Positions 46,210 through 56,481 of a DNA stretch of 64,000 nucleotides are shown in pieces (positions within the stretch are counted from its first letter, which is position 1; each line of letters opens with the position of its first letter). The translations under genes were made by a program, and so were the position numbers. Below the pieces are notes generated by a model. That model did no database searches. It was given only the letters and a program-made list of their open reading frames with translations, and was not told where the DNA came from. Source of the stretch: Lachnospiraceae bacterium (lineage in GTDB: Bacteria > Bacillota > Clostridia > Lachnospirales > Lachnospiraceae). Location: NCBI GenBank assembly GCA_029068555.1, contig JAIECJ010000094.1:62001-126000 (forward strand), read 5' to 3'.

Positions 46210-48362
46210 CAAAAAATATTGCCTTAAAAAGTTTTACCATTAAAAGGATAATCAGTAAGGAGCGCATGATGGCGGTTGTGCGCAGCAGGGAGTTTTGGCT
46301 TGAGTGTATACTGGCGGCTGCATTATTCTGGCTCTACAGCTATAAGCTGGATGAGTCTGTGATGCCTATACTGTTGGACGATGAATACGGCTACTGGGCA
46401 AACAGCTCTTATTTTATGGGGCTGGACTGGTCATCTATTACGGGAAATATTGCATACTATTCCTATGGATATAGTCTGATTCTTCTGGGGCTTCGCATTA
46501 TAGCGCCCTGGCTGGGGGTTGGGGGCTGGGATGGCATATATCAGCTTGCGACAACGTTCAACCTGCTTATGCTTGTGGCAAGTTTCTTTATCGCAGTGAA
46601 GCTGTGCAGACGATACATGAAGAACATGAACTGGATTGTCAGATGTGCCGCATGTTTTGTGGTGATGCTTTATCCGGCATATAAAATATATTCGCACATT
46701 ACCCTTTCAGAGTGTGCGCTTACCTTTTTCTTTTGGGTATTTCTCTATACGATGCACCGCGTGACGGATAAGCCAAGTGTCCCCAATCACGCGGCGTTTG
46801 CATTGGTTTCGGTATATATGTATACGATACACCAGCGGACGCTGGCACAGTTTATAACTGCTGTGATGATAGTGCTCCTTATCCGGCTGCGGAGAATGAG
46901 CAGGCTGCGGGAGACGACAGCTTTCGGGGTGGTAATGTGCGTGAGTCTCATGATTCATTCTGTAATAAAACAGAATCTTCAGAATACGCTGTATATGGGA
47001 AAACCTCCCGTGGGATTTTCAGAACTGCTTTCCTATGCATGCACAAAGAAAACAGCTTTGATGATAGTGCTTCTGCTCATTGCACTGCTGATACTGTACC
47101 TTGTTGACCAGGGGAAGGTTCGCCTGGTATTTGTGCTGGCTGCGGCCGGGACGGTGGCTGCGGTCATCTATGTGGTGAGCAGGGCTGGGCAGGGGAGTGC
47201 TGCAGCAGAGGCGCTTCCGGACAGACTTGCCATGAATGATTTTGCAGGACAGTGGGGAAAAGTCAGAAACATATTTACGCGGCCTGGTCTGATACGCCTG
47301 GGTACCAGCATTGTAGGAAAGTGGTTTTACCTGGCGGCAGGAAGCGGGCTGGTTATCTGCTGGGGCATGCGCAATCTTATCGCAAATGCATTCTGGATAA
47401 CAGTAGACAGCGTCAGAAGGGCGGTCAGCGCGCTTCTGGGAAAAAAGGATGAAGGCCTGAGGCGCCTTGGCGGGGATCCGGCGCGGCATCTGTGGTTTTT
47501 CGGTGTATTTCTGGCGTGGGCAGGTACTTTTATGATTTGCGCCATATATAAGGAAGGTTTGTTCAAGGTAGATGACCTTGTCCATGGACGTTATATTGAG
47601 TACACGATAGCAATACTTCTTATATATAGTGTCGATATTTTGCTGGCGGAGAAGCACTGGCTAATCATGCTTGGTATCTGCGGGGCGCTGTATGGCGCTG
47701 CGGGAATGTACTGTCAGTACGTGTATGATGAACTGCAGCGCACACATTTTGAGCTTGCCCATGCAGTTATGTTTGGACGTGTATTCTGGAACTATGAGTC
47801 TCCCACAGGCAAGATACAGCAGCTCACGGGATATATTCTGCCGTTAACAGTGTTGTTTTTTATGATATTTAAGCTGTTTGGCAATCGCATTGCAAAAATA
47901 CCGGGACAGATGCGGCTGAACACTGCCATAGTCACGGTGCGGTGCGTTCTGGCTCTGATGATTCCGCTTGCAGCATGGAACCATTTGTCCGATGCCATTA
48001 TCAACAATTACGTAAACTCTAGGAATATGAAGCAGTCAGGAGCGCTTCCCGATGTCGCTGCATGGGCAAATGTCATAAGCAGGGAAAGTGATGTGTATTT
48101 TGTCAATGACGCGCTTAACTACAAACAGGCATCGCTGCTTCAGTTTATGCTGATGGATCGTGAGGTCAGTCTGGTGCCGATGTCGGAAGTGGATTTTGAC
48201 CGGGATGACATATTCATTATAAATAACAGGTATCTGGGCGATCCGGAAATTATGGAGAAGTGTGAGGTTGTGCTGACAGTAGGCAGCTATGCACTGGTCA
48301 TTAACAACAGTCAGGAGCTCGTGAAGACATGGAACATATATAAGGAGGTGTTGCCGGAATAA
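46206..48362 (+). CDS. Large polytopic membrane protein, GT39/GT-C-like
   Basis: 718 aa, ~12 TM segments, coupled to GT2 gene; LLDDEYGYWANSSYF acidic pair in first loop. Confidence 0.55.
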   Translation: MTKNIALKSFTIKRIISKERMMAVVRSREFWLECILAAALFWLYSYKLDESVMPILLDDEYGYWANSSYFMGLDWSSITGNIAYYSYGYSLILLGLRIIAPWLGVGGWDGIYQLATTFNLLMLVASFFIAVKLCRRYMKNMNWIVRCAACFVVMLYPAYKIYSHITLSECALTFFFWVFLYTMHRVTDKPSVPNHAAFALVSVYMYTIHQRTLAQFITAVMIVLLIRLRRMSRLRETTAFGVVMCVSLMIHSVIKQNLQNTLYMGKPPVGFSELLSYACTKKTALMIVLLLIALLILYLVDQGKVRLVFVLAAAGTVAAVIYVVSRAGQGSAAAEALPDRLAMNDFAGQWGKVRNIFTRPGLIRLGTSIVGKWFYLAAGSGLVICWGMRNLIANAFWITVDSVRRAVSALLGKKDEGLRRLGGDPARHLWFFGVFLAWAGTFMICAIYKEGLFKVDDLVHGRYIEYTIAILLIYSVDILLAEKHWLIMLGICGALYGAAGMYCQYVYDELQRTHFELAHAVMFGRVFWNYESPTGKIQQLTGYILPLTVLFFMIFKLFGNRIAKIPGQMRLNTAIVTVRCVLALMIPLAAWNHLSDAIINNYVNSRNMKQSGALPDVAAWANVISRESDVYFVNDALNYKQASLLQFMLMDREVSLVPMSEVDFDRDDIFIINNRYLGDPEIMEKCEVVLTVGSYALVINNSQELVKTWNIYKEVLPE

Positions 48363-48659
48363 AATAATGATAAGTACTAATGAATAAACATTTTCGAACC
48401 GATATAATATTTGCTGATAATATCAGGGGAAGAAATGTGCAACTTCACAAAACGGAACCGCAGGCAGCTGACGAAACATAGCCGGTGGCGGCAGGTTGAC
48501 AGGCAAATGCGTGGAAGATAGCGAGAAAATGCATCAGATTGCACAAAGGACAGAAAGATAACAAGTCTGGAAAAATGATGAAAATGAAAAAAAAGCTTGC
48601 ACAAATGCAATATTAGGTGTATGCTGAATTAGTAAATCTATAACGGAGGAGAAGGTGCT

Positions 48660-51197
48660 ATGAAAGTTAAAGTTATTAAAAAATTAATGGCATATTTGTT
48701 GGTGGGTGCCATGGTTATCTCTACACCAATAACTGCTTCAGCGACAGAAGCATCAATTGCTGATGTATATACCTCAACAGATGACGCCGATAAAAGCAGC
48801 GGCACAGCGACACTGTCCAGCACAGAGACAGGTACATACAAATTTGAGGATATATTAAAGGATCCGGAGAGAGAGGCACAGGTTATCGGGCTTGCGCTGG
48901 ATAAGACCAGTCTTTCACTTGAGGTAAACGGTGCAGTTGACAGAGACAGACTGCAGGCAAGGGTTCTTTACAGCGACTATGACCCAAGCAATGAGGAGAT
49001 GGTTCTCCAGGCAGATGAGAAGACAAAAGAGATTATTGACAAATACCTGAGATGGGAAGTTCTCGGCAATGAAGATCAGACTGTTGGTATTTCATATTAT
49101 CAGAATACAGATGGCTCCGAAGATACCAGCATGGTTAATGTAAGAGCAAAAAAAGGTGGTCAGGTGACTGTCCGTGCTTTTATTGACTACAATGCAAACA
49201 CAAAGCTCGATAGCGGCGAGTTCTATGCAGACGCAGTAGTTTCTGTAAAAGAGTTTGCAAGCAGCATTGCGTTCAGCAATCTTCCTGAGAAGTTTTATCT
49301 TAAGCAGACATATGATTTGAATCAGTTTATTACAGTGACTCCTAGTACTGCAACATGCAATGTGTCTTTTTATGTTGGTAAGGATGATCAGAAGAAAGTA
49401 ACAATTGCTGACAACGGAAAGATGACAGTTAAGAAAGCACCGGCAGAAGAGACGATTAAGCTTTATGCAGTGACAGAAAACGGCTGCAAGGCAGAGACAG
49501 AAATTGTTCTTAATCCGGGTGTTGCGGCTAATAAGGTTGAAATTAAACCTGTTGAAGGCGACAACATACTTGACTATGGTAAGTTAAAGGATAGAACTGT
49601 TACACTGCAAGTTAACCTTATACCTAAGAATACTGGTGATGTGGTAACCGATTCTGTAGAGTGGTCTGTAAAGAACCCGAAGACACCAGTTGTAAGGATG
49701 ACTGAACTTAAGTCTGATAGCGATTCCAGAATACTGCAGGTTCAGATTGACGTCGCAGAGGGTGTAGGTACAGCGACAGTTACAGCCAAAGCTTCAAGCG
49801 GCAAGAAGGCTACATATAAGATTACTGTTAATTCCACACCATCTGGAGTAGCAGTAGCAGATATTGAAACTTGGACAGGTGCAAAGCCTTCGTTGACGGC
49901 TGTTCTTTATGCAGATGATTGTAAGAAAGACAGCGACGGAAATGTAATAGGCGGTACAGTAATTCCTGTGGGCAAGACAAAGGTTTCTTTTAGCGCTCTT
50001 AAAGGTAATGCGGCTGAGCCGGATACGGCAGCAAAAAACGTTAAGAATATTAAGGTTAATGGAAAAGGTGTTGTGACATCTGCAAATCTCTTGGTTGATA
50101 CAACTAAGAATCCTATAGATGAAGATAACCGTACTATTAAGGTTTCGGCTAAATTTAAAGATGGAACGAATAAAGAGGAAACAGCTAAATGTAATGTCAA
50201 GGTAAAACAGGCTGATATTAAAAATATTACAGTAACTGATGTTACACATGGCGCTCCTGGTACAGTAATTGCTTTTAATAAGAATGCAGCAACTGCTAGC
50301 GCTGTATCTGGTGGAAAATATCGTTATCAGGCACTTGCATTTGGCAATGAAGCGTGCACAACTCCTACTCCGGAGTATAATGATGCAATTGTTTGGGCTT
50401 CATCAAGTGCTAAGGTAGGTACTATCAGTGAGAATGGTCAGCTCTCAGTCCTGAAGGGTGGTACAACAAAAGTTACAGCAAGCTATGTTACAATTAATGA
50501 AAAGAATGGCAAGAAATCTGCAAAAGTAAACAAGAAGACAATTACAGTTAAGGCTGTTCAGAAGGCAACATCCCTTACACTGAATAAGAATGTATTTGTT
50601 GTAGTTGCGAACAGCAATGCAAAGGATATTGCAATTAATGTAAAGAAGCAGCTTCCGAGTGGGTCAAAGGATCTGATTACATGGAAGAAAATAGTCGGAG
50701 AAATTGATGAAAACGGAAATACAGTAGTAAAAGAGGGAACAACTACTATTCAGAATGCGTCTGTTAAGAAAACGACTGCAGTAAAGGTTCCTGTAAAACA
50801 GTACAGCGCAGGTACAGTAATTAAGGTTGGCGCTTATGCTGATGGCGGTGCAGTTGCATATGCATATATCTATGTAGTTGGCAACAAGACAAAAGCTGTA
50901 AGAGCTACAGAGAATGGAACTGCTATTAAGAAGAAGACAGTAAATGCAGGTGATCAGTTTACAATTGTTCCTCAGATTCAGTCATCTGTAAGGGGTGCTG
51001 ATTTTGCAAATGCTACTGTTTATACAAAGGAAAACATTGGATATGGTGAAGATCCTGTTACATATTCATTCAACAAGGCTGGAATTGCTTCCATAGATAA
51101 TAATGGTGTGATTACAGCAATGAAGCCAGGTAAGACAACACTTACTATTAAAACATTATCAGGAAAGAAAGCGACTGTAGCAATTACAGTTCAGTAA
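48660..51197 (+). CDS. Secreted multi-domain Ig-like (BIG2-type) surface protein
   Basis: Signal peptide KKLMAYLLVGAMVISTPITASA; repeated Ig-like patterns ending ITAMKPGKTTLTIKTLSGKKATVAITVQ. Confidence 0.8.
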   Translation: MKVKVIKKLMAYLLVGAMVISTPITASATEASIADVYTSTDDADKSSGTATLSSTETGTYKFEDILKDPEREAQVIGLALDKTSLSLEVNGAVDRDRLQARVLYSDYDPSNEEMVLQADEKTKEIIDKYLRWEVLGNEDQTVGISYYQNTDGSEDTSMVNVRAKKGGQVTVRAFIDYNANTKLDSGEFYADAVVSVKEFASSIAFSNLPEKFYLKQTYDLNQFITVTPSTATCNVSFYVGKDDQKKVTIADNGKMTVKKAPAEETIKLYAVTENGCKAETEIVLNPGVAANKVEIKPVEGDNILDYGKLKDRTVTLQVNLIPKNTGDVVTDSVEWSVKNPKTPVVRMTELKSDSDSRILQVQIDVAEGVGTATVTAKASSGKKATYKITVNSTPSGVAVADIETWTGAKPSLTAVLYADDCKKDSDGNVIGGTVIPVGKTKVSFSALKGNAAEPDTAAKNVKNIKVNGKGVVTSANLLVDTTKNPIDEDNRTIKVSAKFKDGTNKEETAKCNVKVKQADIKNITVTDVTHGAPGTVIAFNKNAATASAVSGGKYRYQALAFGNEACTTPTPEYNDAIVWASSSAKVGTISENGQLSVLKGGTTKVTASYVTINEKNGKKSAKVNKKTITVKAVQKATSLTLNKNVFVVVANSNAKDIAINVKKQLPSGSKDLITWKKIVGEIDENGNTVVKEGTTTIQNASVKKTTAVKVPVKQYSAGTVIKVGAYADGGAVAYAYIYVVGNKTKAVRATENGTAIKKKTVNAGDQFTIVPQIQSSVRGADFANATVYTKENIGYGEDPVTYSFNKAGIASIDNNGVITAMKPGKTTLTIKTLSGKKATVAITVQ

Positions 51198-51217
51198 TCT
51201 GACAATGAAATGAAGTG

Positions 51218-51249
51218 AAAAAGGAATTCCTTTAGAGGGATTCCTTTTT
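51218..51249 (+). terminator. Rho-independent terminator
   Basis: AAAAAGGAAT (51218-51227)/ATTCCTTTTT (51240-51249). Confidence 0.75.
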
Positions 51250-51343
51250 CTTTTGCATGGATTTTTATCTGTTTCCTGTTTTTTCAGCCTTGAAATATAT
51301 ATTAAAATTGATATAATTACATTGACAGAGGAGGAAATAAGTG

Positions 51344-54300
51344 ATGTATGGCAGTGTAAAAAGATTATTGGCGTTTTTTTTGTGTATAACGGTATGCATG
51401 ACAAGTGCGGATATATATGCTGTGGCGGCAGAAACGGATAATGTTGTTTCAGGCAGCCTGGAAAATGAAACTGAGAAAGCTGCGGATGGAACCGTGGAGC
51501 CAGAAACGGACAGTTCGGGGTTTACAGAGCCAGAAACGGACAGTCCGCGATTTACAGAGCCAGAAACAGAAGAAAACGATGAAACAGCAGATAAAACAGA
51601 GGCAGAAGCGGCAGAATCCTCAGAAGCTGAAACGGTTGAAATAAGTGAGCCAGAAACAACAGAAATGACCGAAGTGGAGACAACGCAGGTAACCCAGACA
51701 GAGACTCTGGAGACAGAAATCGGGGAGGCAGAGACTCTGGAGACAGAAACAATGGAGACAGAAACATTTGAAACGGAAACGACGGACGAGGAATCAGAGG
51801 AGTCTGTCTCTGAGATACTCTCCGAACTTCAAGCTGAACTGGACAGACAGTTTCAGGAGGATGGGTATTGTGCAAGCGGTTATATTGACAGTGGATTTGA
51901 GGCAGACCGTCTTGGAAACGCTGCTACCGGGTACAGGACATTTGGACTGTATGCGGACACGGAAACGCTGCCGGCAGCCTATTCGGCAGTGGAAGCCGGA
52001 CAGGTCTCTGCAATCAGGAATCAGGGCGGATGGGGAACATGCTGGGCATTTGCAGCGATGGCGACAGCGGAGAGTGCATATAAGAAACTGTATGGAAGCG
52101 AGGCTGACCTCTCGGAGACACACCTTGTAAACTTCTTTTATCATGATGGGCTGACAGGTCCTGACGGGGGACTGGAAGGGGATAAAGTGATTCCGCTGAC
52201 CAGCCCCAAGGTAATGCAGGGAGGGAACAATGTATTTACTGCATTTGCCCTTGCCAGATGGACTGGCGCTGCTGATGAGGCGCTCGACAGCAGTCTTGTC
52301 TATCCGCTTGAGGAATCCTATCAGACAAAAGAACTGACAATAGCAGATGAATATGCATATAAAGATGTGCTGCACATGCAGAATGCATACTGGCTGAACA
52401 AGAACGATCGCGACAGTGTGAAACGGGCGGTCATGGATAAAGGCGTTGTGAGCATCTACTATAAATACAGTAAAAATAATGACAGCAGATATGTCGATGT
52501 GATATTGGAGAAATACGGACAGGACAAATATGAAGGTCCTGCGGTTTACTACTATGAGCCGATGAATGACGAGGAAGGTCATGGTGTCGCTATAGTGGGA
52601 TGGGATGACAATTTTGACAGAAACAATTTTGCTTATACCTTTATCAACCAGCAGGAGGTTCTTGCATTCGAAGGAAAACCCCGCCTGCCCAAGGAGAATG
52701 GGGCATGGCTTGTCAAGAACAGCTGGGGAAGCGGATACGGCGATGATGGGTATTTCTGGATGTCCTATGAGGACGCATCGCTGTCCGATACGATGCTTGT
52801 ATTTGATTTTGAGAAGGCTGACAATTATGACCATATCTATCAGTATGATGGTGCAGTTGGCGTTCAGTATCAGAAAGGCGACGAGATAACGGCTGCTGCA
52901 GTATACAAGAGCACAGGGAACCAGATGATTGAGGCGGCAGGTATTGGTATTGCATCGGTGGAGACGGACTATACTGTGGAAGTCTATACAGATTTAACAG
53001 ATGTAAATAATCCGCAGTCGGGCAGGCTTTGTTCGAGGACGGAGGGAACCACAGCGTTTCAGGGGTATCATACCATTGAGCTTGACGAGTATGTTGTCAT
53101 ACCAGAGGGCAGTACATTTAGTATTGTAGTCACATTGTCCGGCGGAAAGATAAACGACGGGCAGGGAGCGGCAATCTTTGTGGATCAGACATATGATAAC
53201 GGCGGTGCGGTGCGTTTTGTAGCAAAGACAAATTCTGGTGAGACATTTGTGAAAGCGGGTGATGCATGGAAGGATGCCGCGGGTGAAGATGCGGAAACAA
53301 AAGTTACATACAGAATTAAAGCGTATACGACAGATGGAGCATTTAATCCTCCGCAGGAAAACGTTTTGCTGACTACGGAGATGGTAAAGGAGATAGACGC
53401 TCAGGAATTTAACGGTATCCATAATGAGCCGCCTGTTGAGATTCGTTATATGGGCGAAGCGCTTGTCAGGGATGTCGATTTTCAGGTTGTATATTTCAAC
53501 AATGACAGGGCGGCAGATCGGGACAGCGAAACAGCGCCGAAGGCTGTTATAACAGGTATCGGCAAATACGCAGGAACGGTTGAACAGACATTTACAATCC
53601 TGCCCAAAGAGATAACAGAGGAAATGGCAGCCTCAGCCACGATGTTATATAATGGGGCTGTTCAGGATGATTTGGTGATACACAACGATGGACGCCGGCT
53701 TGTTAAAGGAACCGATTATACAATTACATTTGACAAAGAACCACGCAATGCAGGAACGTATACGGCAAGCATTACAGGAGTCAACAATTATGCTGGCGAG
53801 TTAAATGTCCCTGTCACGATTACCAAGGCGGTGATAACAGAGGAGATGGTTATCGCGGCAGACGGGACAGGCACAATTCCGGCACAGGAGTACACCGGAA
53901 CCGCGGTGAAACCGACTGTACGGGTGCTTGTAAACGGTATTGAACTGCCTGCTGACAGCTATTCTGTATCATACAAAAACAACATAAACACGGGAACAAA
54001 CGCGACAATAACTGTCACTGGCAAAGGGCAGTGTCAGGGAAAAGTGACAAAGACCTTTGCAATCATGCCCAGGAGTATCGAGCCTGACTGTGCGGTTACC
54101 GTTGCAAAGGCAGTGTATTCCGGCAAAGTACTGACACCGACAGTCACTGTGAAAAGGGGTAGTAAAACATTAAAAAAGGGAAAAGACTACACGCTTTCCT
54201 ATGAAAAGAACACATACGCAGCTGACATGTCAGCAGAGGAGGCGCCATGCGTGACAGTCACAGGCATCGGGAATTACACAGGTAAAATCACGCAGCCCTT

Positions 54301-56026
54301 TACCATACAGCCCAAAGAGATAGCCGAGGGCAGCATCAGCGTGCAGATTGCATATGACGAAGCTGGCAGCAGGCTGCGGGTGACTGCGGGCAAGGAAGAC
54401 CTTGACGAGACGCAGTACAGGAAAGATACCCTTGCGATTTACAAAGCCGGAACGGGCGCCCGTGTCAGGATGGATGAGCTGGCGCTGGGCGAAAAATATG
54501 ACATAGAAATTGCGCTCTGTGGGAATTACAGGGTAAAAAGTAAGGACACGGCATTAAAAAAGAATGTTGTGAGCAAAAGAGATATCAACGCCCTCAATAT
54601 ACGGTTTGCGGATGAAAACGCGGTCTATACGTACAATGCCAAGACGCAGAAACCAAAGCTTGTGATACAGGACGCAGCGGGAAATACACTGTCTTCCGCC
54701 AATTATACACTCACATACAGTAATAATGTCAATGCAGGAAAAGGCACTGCCATCGTGACGGTCACGGGAAAGGGCGCCTACGCAGGAACACGCAGGATGG
54801 CGTTCACAATCGAAAAGAAAAAGCTGGAAAACACAGCAGTGCAGTCAATAAAAGACCAGACATACACACAGAAAGAGATATGTCCCACAGTCAGAGTGCT
54901 TGACGGCAAAAAGGCATTGAAAGCCGGGGCGGGAAAAGACTATACAGTAGTATATGGAAGCAATGTAAATGTGGCATATGACGAAAATGGCAGTGTGACA
55001 GCGGACGCATATGCACAGGTGCTGCTGTCTGATAATTACGAAATGGATGAGACGGCGGCAGTCATGCATTTTAAGATAGTCCCCGCGTCCATTTCATCCG
55101 TGACACTTTCCGATGCATACTATACGGGCAGCTCAGTATTGCCGGACAAAGTAACGGTAAAGGCTGGAAAGCTGGTAGTTCCGGCAGAATGTTATGACAT
55201 GGCAGCAGAAAATAACACCGCTGTCTCGACAAAAGCAGCACTTACAGTGACAGCCAAGGCAGGTTCAAACTATAAGGGCAGCAAGACAAAAAAATTCCGT
55301 GTTGTCAAACAGGAATTAAAAAAGCTGGTGCTGCCAGTCATACCTGACCAGCCATATTTGAATCAGCCGGTAACGTTCGCGGGATATCCGATCAAGGATT
55401 TGAATGGTCAGGATATTGGGACAGACCAGTATGACATCACATTTAAAAACAACAAAAAGCCTGGAAAGGCGTCTGTGACCTATAAGGCAAAAAGCGATGG
55501 ACTATATAAGGGGAGCGCGACGGTCAGGTTCAATATCACAAAGGCGACAATGGCACAAGCGATTGATTATGACGCGGCGCGCGCCATTGAGAAGCCATAT
55601 ACCGGAAGCGAAATCACACTTACCGACGAGGAACTTAGGCAGCTTGCGCCTATAAAAGATGCGGCAGACGGGTATACACTCCCCTACACAGCAGCCTACA
55701 GCAAAAATATCAGTGCGGGAACGGCGGTTGTGTGTCTGACCGGAACAGACTATCTCCAAGGCAGCAAGAATATGTATTTCACGATTACGCCAAAGTCCGT
55801 GGAGACGCTTCAGATCTCGACGGGAACGAAGCAGCTAAAGTACAATGACGGTCAGCCTGTGTATCTGGAACTTAAAGAGGTGCGTGACAATGGTACTGTG
55901 CTCAGACAAGGCAAGGATTATATCTGTTCCTATGCCAACGCCGCACAGAAAGGGATTGCATGTCTCACGATTACAGGAGTCGGCAGTTATACAGGGACAC
56001 GATATATTTACTACAGTATCATTTGA
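51344..56026 (+). CDS. Secreted papain-like (C1A) peptidase with Thr/Glu-rich linker, lectin-like domain and Ig-like repeats
   Basis: QGGWGTCWAFAAMATAES, GHGVAIVGWDD, WLVKNSWGSGYGDDGYFWMSY catalytic motifs; signal peptide. Confidence 0.92.
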   Translation: MYGSVKRLLAFFLCITVCMTSADIYAVAAETDNVVSGSLENETEKAADGTVEPETDSSGFTEPETDSPRFTEPETEENDETADKTEAEAAESSEAETVEISEPETTEMTEVETTQVTQTETLETEIGEAETLETETMETETFETETTDEESEESVSEILSELQAELDRQFQEDGYCASGYIDSGFEADRLGNAATGYRTFGLYADTETLPAAYSAVEAGQVSAIRNQGGWGTCWAFAAMATAESAYKKLYGSEADLSETHLVNFFYHDGLTGPDGGLEGDKVIPLTSPKVMQGGNNVFTAFALARWTGAADEALDSSLVYPLEESYQTKELTIADEYAYKDVLHMQNAYWLNKNDRDSVKRAVMDKGVVSIYYKYSKNNDSRYVDVILEKYGQDKYEGPAVYYYEPMNDEEGHGVAIVGWDDNFDRNNFAYTFINQQEVLAFEGKPRLPKENGAWLVKNSWGSGYGDDGYFWMSYEDASLSDTMLVFDFEKADNYDHIYQYDGAVGVQYQKGDEITAAAVYKSTGNQMIEAAGIGIASVETDYTVEVYTDLTDVNNPQSGRLCSRTEGTTAFQGYHTIELDEYVVIPEGSTFSIVVTLSGGKINDGQGAAIFVDQTYDNGGAVRFVAKTNSGETFVKAGDAWKDAAGEDAETKVTYRIKAYTTDGAFNPPQENVLLTTEMVKEIDAQEFNGIHNEPPVEIRYMGEALVRDVDFQVVYFNNDRAADRDSETAPKAVITGIGKYAGTVEQTFTILPKEITEEMAASATMLYNGAVQDDLVIHNDGRRLVKGTDYTITFDKEPRNAGTYTASITGVNNYAGELNVPVTITKAVITEEMVIAADGTGTIPAQEYTGTAVKPTVRVLVNGIELPADSYSVSYKNNINTGTNATITVTGKGQCQGKVTKTFAIMPRSIEPDCAVTVAKAVYSGKVLTPTVTVKRGSKTLKKGKDYTLSYEKNTYAADMSAEEAPCVTVTGIGNYTGKITQPFTIQPKEIAEGSISVQIAYDEAGSRLRVTAGKEDLDETQYRKDTLAIYKAGTGARVRMDELALGEKYDIEIALCGNYRVKSKDTALKKNVVSKRDINALNIRFADENAVYTYNAKTQKPKLVIQDAAGNTLSSANYTLTYSNNVNAGKGTAIVTVTGKGAYAGTRRMAFTIEKKKLENTAVQSIKDQTYTQKEICPTVRVLDGKKALKAGAGKDYTVVYGSNVNVAYDENGSVTADAYAQVLLSDNYEMDETAAVMHFKIVPASISSVTLSDAYYTGSSVLPDKVTVKAGKLVVPAECYDMAAENNTAVSTKAALTVTAKAGSNYKGSKTKKFRVVKQELKKLVLPVIPDQPYLNQPVTFAGYPIKDLNGQDIGTDQYDITFKNNKKPGKASVTYKAKSDGLYKGSATVRFNITKATMAQAIDYDAARAIEKPYTGSEITLTDEELRQLAPIKDAADGYTLPYTAAYSKNISAGTAVVCLTGTDYLQGSKNMYFTITPKSVETLQISTGTKQLKYNDGQPVYLELKEVRDNGTVLRQGKDYICSYANAAQKGIACLTITGVGSYTGTRYIYYSII
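51497..51570 (+). repeat. In-gene 30-bp tandem repeat encoding EPETDSxxFT
   Basis: Units 51497-51526 and 51527-51556, partial third from 51557. Confidence 0.8.
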
Positions 56027-56082
56027 CTTTGAATTTGGACACCATAAATAGCGCACATGCAAAGGACGTCTCCGGCGTTTCC

Positions 56083-56113
56083 AGACCAAGGGAATAAAGC
56101 CCTTGGTCTTTTT
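56083..56113 (+). terminator. Rho-independent terminator
   Basis: AGACCAAGGG (56083-56092)/CCCTTGGTCT (56100-56109) plus T-run. Confidence 0.9.
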
Positions 56114-56481
56114 ATGTCTGTATGGTGAAAGATTGTTACTTCGGTAGTGAAATACCTAACATATTGTGATATTTGGCTGTCGGAGTAATATATTGAAACG
56201 GCTGCTTAGATAGGCAAATAGAGACGGAAATATCGTACAAAATTTGTGCATAATAGGTAAAAAAAGAAAAGAAATGTACAAAGCAACTAATTTTTATGCT
56301 GATAACATAAAAAAGATTGTTGAATGAAGCATAAAAAATATGCCCAAAAGGGGTTACCAAAAAGCATAATGTTAAGTATAATCATTTATGTGGGACTGGT
56401 ATTTATTTCCAGTATGTTTATTTGAAATTGCAATAAATGACACGTGATACTGATTAACCTAATAAAACATGGAAGGAGACT

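Noticed and set aside
51794-52834. 346-aa antisense ORF inside the C1 peptidase gene
   Set aside because: Lies entirely opposite a convincing peptidase coding region; composition looks like a reverse-frame artefact and no RBS or domain was recognised
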